Origin: Actinidia chinensis
Lineage: Eukaryota > Streptophyta > Magnoliopsida > Ericales > Actinidiaceae
Length of the DNA stretch: 15,000 bases
Assembly (NCBI GenBank): GCA_009663005.1
Contig: CM018891.1
Span: 2,070,465 to 2,085,464 of the forward strand
Reading direction: 5' to 3'
Part shown: piece after piece, positions 1 to 12,343 of the stretch
Layout of the letters: each line of letters opens with the position of its first letter
How positions within the stretch are numbered: position 1 is the stretch's first letter
The notes under the pieces: model-generated
The model's database searches: none
The model's input: only the letters and a program-made list of their open reading frames with translations
What the model was told of the DNA's origin: nothing
Program-made: the position numbers and the translations under genes

Positions 1-852
1 AGCTACATTTTCGGGTATTAGAGGGTTTTTAAATGTACTAAAAGTATATTCCCTTCTAAGACTTAACATACAAATTAAAGAAATTACAAGGGATTTTGAT
101 TATTTACCGTAACAGACATATCGCGTATTTTCTTTTTCGGTTTAGTTCTTCTTTTATTTCTTTTATGTCTTCCAAGATTTCTGTTTCGTGTGTTGTTTGT
201 TTGAAATTGGGATGGAAGGGCTGTGATCAGAAACTCCCTTTTATACAGTTTAGATTTAAGCTTGTGTTTGGCCTGTTAGCCATGAGATGCAACTTCACTT
301 CCGCCTCACATGCACACACACACGCACACCCCAGGTCAATGCATGCGCACAAACGTCCATGCGTGGTGACACGGTCACCACTGTTTCCATGCACGCACCC
401 GCGTGTCCACACGTGTCTAATTATCGTGTGTTCCATTTCTCCAAAAAATTTTAAACTTTACGACCAAAAATATAGTTATATTTAAAATTAAGTGTAAATT
501 TGGTTTTCGCGGTTCGGGATATTACAATAATACTCATAAATATTTCAGGAAAAACTGATTGGTTATATGGGTGAGATATATATGTAAATTGCTAATTCAT
601 CTTTGTCTCTACTTCATATGTAAACATACATTTGGCATTTTGTGTGAACAGGGCCTGAGTTTTCCCAGGTTCAAAGCGGACCTTTAAGATGGGACCACCT
701 AAAACTTGTCATCAACTAAGATTTTGAAAGATAAAATTAACTTTTACAAGAATTTAAATTCATAAATTACTTATTCTCGCAATAACTCGAAAGTAGCTTT
801 TAGATATTACTGCTCGTCTTGCATTTTTAGTTGCAAATGTTCTAATTAAGCT
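1..852. other. Non-coding, AT-rich, with a CA/TG-rich tract
   Basis: No gene is recognised. Short ORFs here translate low-complexity CA repeats (His/Ala/Thr-rich) and look spurious. The only structured part is the alternating purine-pyrimidine tract at about 307-415, listed separately. Confidence 0.6.
307..416. repeat. Alternating purine-pyrimidine CA/TG tract with hairpin and ACACGTGT palindrome
   Basis: Positions 307-329 are a perfect pyrimidine-purine alternation made of CA, TG and CG steps. A second alternating run follows near 340-351. Then comes an 8-bp stem with a 3-nt loop (GTGGTGAC-ACG-GTCACCAC, 363-381) and a palindromic ACACGTGT (409-416). Such tracts can adopt Z-DNA under supercoiling. 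No adjacent gene is visible. Confidence 0.7.
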
Positions 853-1349
853 TGATGATGGTCGAGGTGAGTAGTCTTGTGCGAGGTATTGTCCGCTTTG
901 GCCCGGAGGCCTCACGGATTTGTCCTTCCGAAAAAGGCGCCTCGCAAGGGAAGGGGGAGCCCCTGCCTTATATGGCACAAGCTCACTCAACTTCTCATCG
1001 AAGTTGGACACTGTTTTCGCCCCTTTCTTATTTTTACCACAACAGAAGCCCCTAAGTTGGGTGAGCTGTGTCTGTTGCGTACGGCCAAGGGTTTGGGTGA
1101 GCTGTGTCTGTTGCGTACGGCCAAGGGTTCCCACAGACAGTGCCAATGATGATGGTTGAGGTGAGTCGCCCTGTGCAAGATATTGTCCGCTTTGGCCCGA
1201 AGGCCTCACGGATTTGTCCTTCCGGAAAAGGCACCTCGCAAGGGAGGGGGAGCCCCCGCCTTATATGGCACAAGCTCACTCAACTTCTCATCGATGTGGG
1301 ACACTGCTTTCGCCCCTTTCTTATTTTTATTTGGGCGAGCAATCCAACA
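853..1349. mobile_element. Duplicated LTR-like block, possible TRIM-type remnant
   Basis: Two similar copies, 853-1036 and 1147-1329, are offset by 293-294 bp. Both carry TATTGTCCGCTTTGGCCC, a TATA-like CTTATATGG, and a GA(A/T)GTTGGACAC or GATGTGGGACAC segment. That order of motifs resembles the LTRs of small non-coding plant LTR elements, from memory. Possible LTR ends in AACA are at 1041-1044 and 1346-1349. No tRNA primer-binding site or coding domain is visible in the roughly 110-bp spacer, so a simple tandem duplication of a solo LTR is an alternative. Confidence 0.5.
1057..1127. repeat. 36-bp tandem repeat, two copies
   Basis: The unit beginning TTGGGTGAGCTGTGTCTGTT occurs at 1057-1091 and again, essentially identical, at 1093-1127. 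It lies inside the spacer between the two LTR-like copies, so it is a nested and probably recent duplication. Confidence 0.9.
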
Positions 1350-2699
1350 GTCAATTTGCTCATTTGCCTCGACACTAACCCTCGGCAACAAGATGGGCGA
1401 CCTGCATAGACCACTGAACAAACATTACCGGCGGGGGGGAGGCCGCTCAAAACTCCTCCAGCGTGCGAATCAGACCAAGACGAATATAGCTAAGCAAAGA
1501 GAAAGCGGAGCTATCAATGTATGCAAAGGATACATCATACCTCCTTTCTGATGGGGGGGACCGGCCTTTCTATAAATGAGAATGATGGGCCGTGTGAGTG
1601 ATCACGGCGAGATCTTCGAAAGAAAGTATGGAAGATAATCCCAAAATATTGAGGGATAATTTAGGAAGGTTGCCATTTGGAGAGCGCCACCGCATTATAG
1701 GAGCTCATGTGAATGGGATTTAATGGAGATAACCCTTGTGGAAGTTGGATCCATGTAATTAGAAGTGTTTTCGTGGCAGTTTTGGAATCTCTAGCCAAGG
1801 CCGAGAAGGATGAAGAAGGAGTTTTTGCGGAGGTAGACTCTCATGGAGGTAATCTTCATAAAGAATGCTTAATCAGGAGAAGTAACCACTCGTCATTAGC
1901 GATATAGAGATAAGATAGCAAGCATGCCCCTTGTGTAGCGGGTGAGATAAGCAACAGTGGGCGAGGGATACATTGGCGATTAGGACTGTAGTGGTGATAG
2001 TGATATGATCCTTCAAGTGATGTGCTTATTCTTGGAGGAGCGAATATTTTACCCCACATCAAGCTTATATACAATCAATTTATATCACCCTATTATTTTC
2101 AATCGATAACAAGATTATGATATCCGTAATTAGCCAAATCTAAATCCATGTTCATGTGCACAACCAAAAGACTTAAAAAGATAAACAAAATTTACAAAGA
2201 TTTTTATAATTCCTACAGAAATATTCTTTTTTTTTCATAAGGCAACGAAAAGTGTATCTAAAGGGAAAAAACATGAATGCAAATGGATCTAATTTGATAA
2301 AAATAAAACAAAAGCTACCCTTCCAATGGCAGAATCTATGCCAAAGCTTAGTGAGGGAATATTCATGATTTCAATAGTTAGTGTAATGGGATAAAATATA
2401 TAATGATAAATTTTGGCATTGTTAAGGAGGGACATCCACCAAGCTATCGCTATGAAGTAAGCTTGGTGATCCTCTGTGCCGGAACTCGGTGCAGATGCTA
2501 CCAAATACAGTACTGTTAAAGCTAAGGCTATTGTTACTTCCGAGCTGTCGCTATTTAGTAAGTTCGGAGAAATAACCGCGCTAGAGCTTGGGTGAGGGCA
2601 ACGACCTGCAGCGATCTTGAGGGATATCAGGGGACATAAGGTAACTTGTACATCGAAGTATCTTTTGATAGCTCTATGCCCGGATCGAGACATCGACAG
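1350..2699. other. No recognisable gene; moderately GC-rich patches
   Basis: Short ORFs (for example 1713-1907 on + and 2289-2693 on -) have no domain I recognise. Two G-runs (near 1432-1440 and 1552-1560) resemble polypurine tracts. TCTATAAATGAG at 1569-1580 is TATA-like. The block 2400-2700 is richer in GC than its flanks and may belong to the U3 part of the LTR-like remnant that follows. Confidence 0.4.
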
Positions 2700-3052
2700 T
2701 ATGATGATAGCCTACCAACCAGGCCCTAGGAGCATGTTGGGTCAACCACCTACTAACTAACACAGTAGTTGGCGCGTACGAGCTATAGTCTATCTAATGA
2801 AAAGACAGTTAGTGCGTCAAGGCACATGCCGAGCTATGCCATATAAATTTAGCCTTTATTTTTTTTAAAAGGTACACGAATTTTGGTCCTAAGAACATAC
2901 ACACATACTCTCGCTCTACACACGTTTTTCGGTCATCTAACTTGACCGTCAGAGAGCCGTTTTTCGAAAATAGCTTCGGCGTCGTTCTCACTGTTTCTGT
3001 GTCGCAGCTAGGTTCTTGCCGACTAGTGACTGACTGTAGCCACCCGCACAAT
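2700..3052 (+). mobile_element. Probable Gypsy-type LTR fragment
   Basis: A TATA-like CATATAAATTTAG (2840-2852) is followed about 95 bp later by CTAACTTGACCGTCAGAGAG (2938-2957), then TTCGGCGTCGTTC and TGACTGACTGTAG. The CTAACTTGACCGTC(G/A)GAG block, downstream of a TATA box, is characteristic of R/U5 regions of plant Gypsy LTRs, from memory. No primer-binding site or polyprotein follows, so this would be a solo or truncated LTR. Its left end may extend to about 2400. Confidence 0.45.
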
Positions 3053-4026
3053 CATTGGACCACTGCATGTGTGTATTCTCAATTTTTTCCTCTCATTTCA
3101 TAAACCTACACCCCACAGTTAGTCTTCTCCAAGGCTCAACATTGAGGACATGGAGTTTTCAATAAGAGCAGCTCATGCAACGTATTTAGGGCACAAAGCC
3201 AATTTGGGAATTAATCAAGTTTAAAGATTGTTTTGCTTTTTCCAAATTTGACCCAAAAAATCCTAATATTACATTTTCGCCATGGCTGCCTTGGACTAAG
3301 TTAAGAATGGGCCCTTCTTTTTATGGTTTTACCAGAATTGGCTAAACTTTCGGGCATAATTATGTCACCATTCCAAATTTTAGGCAACTATTTTTGAAGG
3401 AATTTTTGGAGGGTTAAAGCAATTGCGTTATGGGCTTTTACTCAATTCTGGTAGTGTGTGTGAAAAATAAGAAAAATGCCATATCATTTGATTCAGTAAT
3501 CAGTACTTTGCTCGTTTAGATTATAGCGGAAAAGTTTGATACCCATTATAATTGAGTGAGATTGGGGTTAAAAAATAATAGATTTCTATCTATTTTTTAA
3601 TAAGAAGAAGAAGAAGAGAAAAATAAAAGAAATGATATTGTATCAATTAAACAACACTATTAAAAAGAAAAAATACTGATCATCACCCAATATCCGAAAG
3701 TTAATATGAAAAAAATTATATATGTTGATGAAAGTATATTGAAACATATGAAAAACCTATAAGGCTATAACTATACATGTGAGTTACTGTGAAATATATT
3801 TTAATCCCTACTCAATAGGATATAGTCAGCAAAACCGATTATAAAAATACCATTTTGACATTATTTATTGCTAAACTTATAATCATTGGAGATACACTTA
3901 CTAACCCGAACTGCATTGAATTCACGGATCCGTGTCCTAAAACGGGTATTCTGTTTTAAACAATCTAATTATTTCAACCAATCAGTAACTAATACTTTCA
4001 AAAAAAAAAAAAAGTTTCTGGACAAA
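3053..4026. other. AT-rich non-coding stretch
   Basis: No gene is seen. It holds an 11-bp inverted repeat (TACCAGAATTG at 3330-3340 and its complement at 3443-3453), a short AAG run (3603-3616) and a poly(A) tract (about 4000-4013). Otherwise nothing is recognised. Confidence 0.5.
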
Positions 4027-4086
4027 TCACAAGTGACAGAGCCGAAACACGCGGTACAATTCACAAATGACAGAGCCGAAACACGC
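4027..4086. repeat. Two 26-bp direct repeats, 34-bp period
   Basis: Copies at 4027-4052 and 4061-4086 share 25 of 26 bases, and both contain the core TGACAGAGCCGAAACACGC. They lie just upstream of a TATTTATACA motif (4133-4142) and of the MITE-like element. They could be a recent small duplication or part of an older promoter. Confidence 0.8.
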
Positions 4087-4231
4087 CAGCCCACACAGTT
4101 TCCTACCAAAAAACCAGGAAGCTTCGTGTTTGTATTTATACAATGAAGAGTGCCCGAGGTGAACCGATCAAAGCGTTTTACTATCTGAAACCTCATGCTG
4201 ACGTGGCACTTCTATGGTTGAAAATTTTCAT

Positions 4232-4757
4232 GGGCTAAATTACACTGATCTCCCGAGATTTCAATGACAATGACAATAATAATGACAATGATAATGACAT
4301 CCTTTTGCTTTGGTTCTTGGTTTCAGATCCCACCGCACGTTTGTCAAACGTTTACTCAAATGGAGGGATATTGATATAGTCAACAATAAAGTTTACCTTG
4401 TTGACCATTTTGCCATTGAAAAAGTGAGTAGAATTCATGTTCTCAAAAGTAGTGTACATATTTGGCATAGTTTATAAGTTGTAATTTTTATTTTTTTTGA
4501 CTTAAATATATAAGAGTATTTGACATAATTTATGTTTCTGCTTCTACTATGGGTCAAATACAAAAATTAAAAAAAACACTAATTTTTGAAAGCTCCATTT
4601 TAAAACATACTTTGATTCAATGAAAGGGTAAGATAGTCATTGCACACACACTCATCAATCCAACAAGCCTGACAGAGAGTCCCTTCTATCTTCTAAATAT
4701 TAGGGGTACATATCTGTCACTGTCATAAATTTCAGGGGAAGTCAGTGTAATTTACCC
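4232..4757. mobile_element. MITE-like element with about 45-bp terminal inverted repeats
   Basis: The left end reads GGGCTAAATTACACTGATCT. The reverse complement of the right end reads GGGTAAATTACACTGACTTC. The similarity continues inwards through TTTCAATGACAATGACA versus TTTATGACAGTGACA, for about 45 bp per arm. The length is 526 bp with no coding capacity. The left arm runs into an AATGAC-rich simple repeat (4262-4300). Termini of this GGG-TAAATTACACTGAC type are common in dispersed plant repeats, from memory. No exact target duplication is visible: the flanks AATTTTCAT and TTTTAATAT only resemble each other. The superfamily is not assignable. Confidence 0.65.
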
Positions 4758-4851
4758 TTTTAATATTAACCAAACAAATCGTTCTCAAAATAATTGTAGA
4801 TAGATACTTACTAAAAATATTTTTACAAAAACGATGAACGCACTCGCTCCG

Positions 4852-4856
4852 CCAAT
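4852..4856 (+). promoter_or_regulatory. CCAAT box upstream of the cysteine protease
   Basis: CCAAT lies about 110 bp before the ATG, inside the only 207 bp of unique-looking sequence between the upstream MITE-like element and the gene. I see no canonical TATA box in that interval, only AT-rich sequence near 4809-4822. The role is inferred from position. Confidence 0.3.
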
Positions 4857-4926
4857 AGTTTCCTTATTAGTTCCAGAGTCATTGGTCTGACTTCCAACAA
4901 TCCAAAACCCAACACGAATAAACCCC

Positions 4927-4930
<4 letters not shown>

Positions 4931-4964
<34 letters not shown>
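4931..4964 (+). repeat. Perfect (TC)17 microsatellite abutting the start codon
   Basis: Thirty-four bases of uninterrupted TC lie directly against the ATG at 4965, with no other leader sequence between. Pyrimidine-rich leaders and Y-patches are common in plant promoters and 5'UTRs. This one is long and perfect, so its copy number probably varies between individuals. There is no in-frame ATG inside it. Confidence 0.95.
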
Positions 4965-8493
<3,529 letters not shown>

Positions 8494-8514
8494 AAGCGCT
8501 TCGATCTGCAACAA

Positions 8515-8691
8515 GTGAGTTATTTTTTTTACCATCCTTCTCTACCGGTTGTATGTTCTACCGTAGAAAGAAATGCAAGGACTCGAGCATTGAAGTATTT
8601 ATTTTTTTGATTATTGAATTCTGTTATTGAAACTTGTGATTCGGTTGTGCGCTAACATTGGAAAAAAGTTGATTCTGGTGTAACTTTGTAG
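8515..8691 (+). other. Candidate 3'UTR intron of the cysteine protease gene
   Basis: A strong donor (CAA|GTGAGT) lies 22 nt after the stop codon. A matching acceptor (TTTGTAG) ends at 8691, with a branch-point consensus CTAAC at 8652-8656, 35 nt upstream. The 177-bp interval is T-rich after the donor. If spliced, the 3'UTR continues from 8692. The case rests on splice signals only. Confidence 0.35.
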
Positions 8692-10046
8692 CCTGAAAAT
8701 TCATATTGTCTTGTACATACTGGATACCATAGCTGTAGCAAATTTGAACTTAGTTGTTATGGTGACATGCTGCGGTTACTGTTGTTCACACGATAAAAGA
8801 TGATGCACTTTCTTTCCAGAGCTGTTTGACTACAATCTGCTAATCTGTTTTGCACAGTTGCTTGGATACCTAATGGATTGCTGCTAAGGTTCTAAAACCC
8901 AAATAATTTGTTGTTTCTTCTTCTATTGTCCAACTTGTAAAGTTTGATTGATTTCATTTTACTCAAGAGAGAAACTCATCTGAGGTAAAGGGAAGAATAC
9001 ACATATCAGATAGCTGAAACCCATCCGCACGCGATATACTTGTGCAGTTGTTCAAAGAACCATAGGATGATGAAGTTTACCCACCCTACATTTCGAAAGG
9101 TTTATACTTGATCTAGTCCTCCCAGACACGCATCGACGAGTACTAAACTTGGAGGATTATAAGCGATAGAGCACCACAAACATCCTCTCAGCAACAGTAA
9201 TATACCTTGCGCTTCTATAAGAGAGCGTGGATGGATCGGGAGGTGAAAGCAGGCCCACAATTAAACATGTTTCTTCCCCATTTAAGCGGGGGAGACATAG
9301 GGAAAGTGAAGTGCTTGCTAATTTTTCTTCATTATTGTTGTCTAAGCTTTAAACCACACAAACGGTACCTATTCAGTATATGCACCTCGTTTCCTCTTTT
9401 ATTGTTATTGTTTAAACCAAACGAACGGAACCTATTCAATACCTTCGCTTAGTAGGCCAACTTTCAACTTAATCAAGCGACGCATATACCTATCTTTATT
9501 TCATCTTCAACACCATATAAGTGCACATAGTCCTGATGAGGAAATCTTATTATCCCAGAGGTTTGATGGCAAGTTACAGGACACAAAACGTAACAGAGGC
9601 TGTGTCACGGGGCAACCTTTTTTGATGCAGTGGAATGCTTGTAGCTCGTGGCACTCTGTCAAGAGGAATGAACCGAGAGTACGAAACATTGGTACCTAAT
9701 AGACATGGACTGTGGCGACACTAAAACTAGTTGCAAGATGGGTATTATCCAGGAAGAGTAACACCTGGCTTTGAAAGAGCACCAGCACTGTTCTCAATGC
9801 ATTTTCCTACTATCCCATTTGAGTTCTTCAAAACCAGTTTTTCGTTAACAGCAAATATACAGAAGAGAGAAATCTATTGATATGAACTGTTATCACAAAC
9901 ATTTGATCTATCATATAATTGAAAACATAAAAACAAAACCCACCTTTAAGCATCAAAATTTACAGATCACAATCCATTCTGAGAGAATACACAGAGAGTA
10001 AGCGCTAAACACCTATCACTTTCTCCTTTTACTCTGATAGTACCGG
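8692..10046. other. Convergent intergenic region with the 3' ends of both genes
   Basis: The two genes point at each other across this interval, so it should hold the 3'UTR and polyadenylation signals of the protease (+) on the left and of the LON-domain gene (-) on the right. Short ORFs here (for example 9207-9452 on + and 9507-9689 on -) show no recognisable domain. A diverged 63-bp duplication lies at about 9333-9450. I recognise no RNA gene. Confidence 0.6.
9333..9450. repeat. Diverged tandem duplication, about 63-bp period
   Basis: The string TTTAAACCACACAAACGG, then TACCTATTCAGTA (from 9348), recurs as TTTAAACCAAACGAACGG, then AACCTATTCAATA (from 9411). Each is preceded by TTATTGTT-rich sequence. 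The repeat is non-coding and of unknown role. Confidence 0.6.
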
Positions 10047-10880
10047 TCATGAAGACGGAAACACGTCTTTAACTGCAGATGCCGCAGTCAAGTAATTGAG
10101 TGTGTTCCTCAAAGTCTCCTTCTCTCTCTTCAATCTCATCGCCGTATCTTCCAATTCAAGCAGTGCCTGCTGCTCCCTCGGAGCCCCTTCGAACGTGCTC
10201 CCGACAAAGAACGAAAACGGCGTCGGAAACAGATTCCGGCGGAGGTCCTGCACCTCCTTCTCCGGCTTCCCGTTGAGCCGATTAGAGAGACGAATCACGT
10301 CCTTCATGTAATTCTCCACCTCGCTCGACAGAGCCTCCAGGTCCTCCGTGCCGTCGCCGGTCGGCCGGTCCTCCAGCCACGCCACCTCCGCCACCAGGTA
10401 CGGCTTGGTCCGGACGAGGTTCGTAACGCGGAACCGCTCCTGGCCTTTGCAGATCAGGAAGAACCGGTCGTCGACGAGGCGCTCGTGCTTGACGACCTCG
10501 CCCACGCAGCCGACGTCGGCTGTGCCTGTGTCGGAGTCGGAGTAGATGACTCCGAATCGGAGATCGGTATGGAGGAGAGTGTGCATCATCATCCGGTACC
10601 GGAACTCGAAGATCTGCAGGGGGAGGATGGCGCCCGGGAAGAGGACGAGAGGGAGAGGAAAGAGCGGCAACTCCACGACGTCGTCGGATTTGGGGGAGCC
10701 TCCGGAAGAAGCGGAGCACCGGAGGAAATTAGGGTTCCGCTGCCGCCGGTGGTGGCGGCGGAGTAGAGATGGGTTCAGGGATAGAGATCTAGGGCTAGGG
10801 TCGAGGAAATGAGGGTTTAGGCAGTGTTTAAGAGTGAGAGAGGAGGACGACGGAGAGTGTAGGAGTTGTGGAAGTGCCAT
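10047..10880 (-). CDS. LON substrate-binding-domain protein, chloroplast-targeted, intronless
   Basis: An uninterrupted 277-codon ORF. Residues 1 to about 56 are rich in Ser, Leu, Arg and His, almost lack acidic residues, and end in RCSASS, which is typical of a chloroplast transit peptide. The LON N-terminal (substrate-binding) domain spans roughly 69-265. It opens with the signature ELPLFPLPLVLFPG (70-83) and LPLQIFEFRYRMM (87-99), includes GCVGEVV (124-130) and ends in a charged helix (about 235-262). There is no AAA+ ATPase domain and no Ser-Lys protease domain, so it should not be an ATP-dependent protease itself. It may recognise or deliver substrates, which is inference. Plant homologues of this length (Arabidopsis At1g19740/At1g75460 type, from memory) have the same layout. 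The start at 10880 is the first ATG and gives the full transit peptide. GC content is clearly higher than in the surroundings. Confidence 0.92.
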   Translation of the reverse strand: MALPQLLHSPSSSSLTLKHCLNPHFLDPSPRSLSLNPSLLRRHHRRQRNPNFLRCSASSGGSPKSDDVVELPLFPLPLVLFPGAILPLQIFEFRYRMMMHTLLHTDLRFGVIYSDSDTGTADVGCVGEVVKHERLVDDRFFLICKGQERFRVTNLVRTKPYLVAEVAWLEDRPTGDGTEDLEALSSEVENYMKDVIRLSNRLNGKPEKEVQDLRRNLFPTPFSFFVGSTFEGAPREQQALLELEDTAMRLKREKETLRNTLNYLTAASAVKDVFPSS

Positions 10881-10883
10881 TTC

Positions 10884-11020
10884 GTGTCTGTGAGAGAGAG
10901 AGGGACTAGAGAGAGAAAGCAGGCATTGTGGAAAGAAAAGAAGAAGATGAAGATTCTAGGTTAGCCATATACGATGGGTAGCAGTCTCTCTCTTTCTCTC
11001 TCTATATCTATTGATGAGTA
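10884..11020 (-). promoter_or_regulatory. CT-rich leader and core promoter candidate of the LON-domain gene
   Basis: Read on the minus strand, the 5' flank is a series of CT runs (10887-10915 and 10984-11003), which resembles a plant Y-patch or CT-rich leader. A TATA-like GTATATGG lies at 10965-10972, about 90 bp before the ATG, and would place transcription start near 10935. A second AT-rich candidate is at 11002-11009. Boundaries are inferred. Confidence 0.4.
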
Positions 11021-11107
11021 CAATTTCTGGTGGTTTTAGAGGGAGGCGTTGTGGATAATATGGAAAGAGAGAGAGGAAATCAGTGGGGGTTGTGGTTAAG
11101 AATTTCA

Positions 11108-11113
11108 CACGTG
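11108..11113. promoter_or_regulatory. G-box (CACGTG), proximal
   Basis: CACGTG lies about 228 bp upstream of the LON-domain start codon. G-boxes are bound by bZIP and bHLH factors in light- and ABA-responsive plant promoters. Only the motif and its position are seen here. Confidence 0.45.
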
Positions 11114-11136
11114 GAAGTATCTATCTAGGCTTATGT

Positions 11137-11146
11137 GGCACGTGCC
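11137..11146. promoter_or_regulatory. Extended palindromic G-box (GGCACGTGCC)
   Basis: A perfect 10-bp palindrome with a CACGTG core at 11139-11144. It sits exactly 31 bp from the first G-box, close to three helical turns, so both could face the same side of the DNA. The nearest gene start is that of the LON-domain gene. Confidence 0.5.
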
Positions 11147-11149
11147 GTC

Positions 11150-11837
11150 CTTTTGGGGAAAACTACAATTCTCCATTGTTCGGGTGGTGTTTAATGTACC
11201 CCAATTCACGTCCAAGGTTCCATCCTACATAAATATCTCCATAGGAATTTGTATTTTAATATTGGAATTTGATTGTTTTTTTCAGATTCGGGTATTGTAT
11301 ATACTTGAATTACTGATGCCCAAATAAGTTTGGGTTTGGAAGCTTCAAACTATATCTATCGGGTACTATTAGGTATGGGTATGGAGATAGAGGTAGGCTT
11401 AAAGGAGATTAGTATGGAGGGTTTCCTTTGATTCATACCTTATTTATTGTCATTCCGCATCCGTACCTGTAGTTTTTGACGGTATTTTGAACCATGTTGT
11501 GTGGACTGAAAAGATTGTAGAAAGGTTATGGAAATCTAGGAGAAGGTTCTAGCGAAAGAGAAGATAAATGACCCATTTTTTTCAAAGGCATAGCTTATAG
11601 TCGGGATTTAGGGGCATTAAAGTCATTTACAAAGCCAATTTAGTAAGAAAAGATGCAGAATGGGTGTTAATACCACTTTCTCGTTACTCTTGATGAAAAA
11701 TTTAACATTTTTATTTTACTCGATAGTTCAAACGGTATAAGTAGTTAAAGATAAAATCGATGGGGTGCAAATGATAATTCCTTAAAGTACTTAAAGTGCA
11801 GGAGGGAATGAAAAACCCTCTTTATTTTATTGAGGAC
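11150..11837. other. Intergenic, nothing recognised
   Basis: AT-rich sequence without a plausible coding region. The only notable piece is the target-duplication copy TTGAGGAC at 11830-11837, which borders the hAT element. Confidence 0.5.
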
Positions 11838-12335
11838 TAGACTTGCACAAATAGACGGTCCGGGAGGTTTCGATCCACTACAGTAACAGGCTCAGCCAAC
11901 CCCGGATTGGGCTTAGTCCAGCCCGCTACAATAACGGATCGGGTAAGGCCCAGTCCATTAAGAAACTTCTTTACCAAACCCAGTCTATTAGCCCAATAAC
12001 TACAGTACCGGTCTGGGCTAAGCCCAGCCCCAGACCGTGGCTGCCCCAGTCTATTTTTTTTATTTAAATTTTTTCTTAATCAATGCAATGTTATATTGTC
12101 AGTAATGGGTTGGGATAACGGGATAATGGGCCGGATCAGTTCGAGTCGGATTATGGACAATAATGAGTCGGGCTTAATTTTGGATTGGCCTTAACGAAGG
12201 TTGTCCAGCCCGTACCCAATAAAAATTGGGCTTCGGGTTGGGCCCAAGTCCATATGGACTGAACTTACTCGAACCGCTACAGTAACAATCCGGCCGACAG
12301 ACGAGTGAAAAGTCCAACCCATTTGTGCACCTCTA
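11838..12335. mobile_element. Non-autonomous hAT element (MITE) with TIRs and 8-bp target duplication
   Basis: The termini are TAGACTTGCACAAAT on the left and, reverse-complemented, TAGAGGTGCACAAAT on the right (13 of 15 match). The flanks are TTGAGGAC (11830-11837) and TTGAGGAT (12336-12343), an 8-bp target duplication with one mismatch. TAGxG-type TIRs and 8-bp duplications define the hAT superfamily. The element is 498 bp with no transposase. Inside, CTACAGTAAC-like motifs recur four times in the same orientation (11878, 11926, 12000, 12277), and many GCCCA/TGGGC motifs are present. Confidence 0.85.
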
Positions 12336-12343
12336 TTGAGGAT

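Noticed and set aside
96..485. 129-codon ORF on + (and the overlapping 69-codon ORF on -)
   Set aside because: The translation is dominated by His/Ala/Thr from the CA/TG tract. There is no domain, no splice context and no codon bias.
760..1551. Several overlapping ORFs on both strands with repeated peptide blocks
   Set aside because: They arise from the duplicated LTR-like block and 36-bp repeat read in different frames. None resembles a known protein.
2289..2693. 134-codon ORF on - with hydrophobic patches
   Set aside because: No recognisable family and no neighbouring exons. It probably lies in LTR-derived sequence.
10096..10812. ORFs on + and alternate-frame ORF on - across the LON-domain gene
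   Set aside because: Shadows of a GC-rich coding region. Their Arg/Ser/Glu-rich low-complexity translations have no homology pattern.
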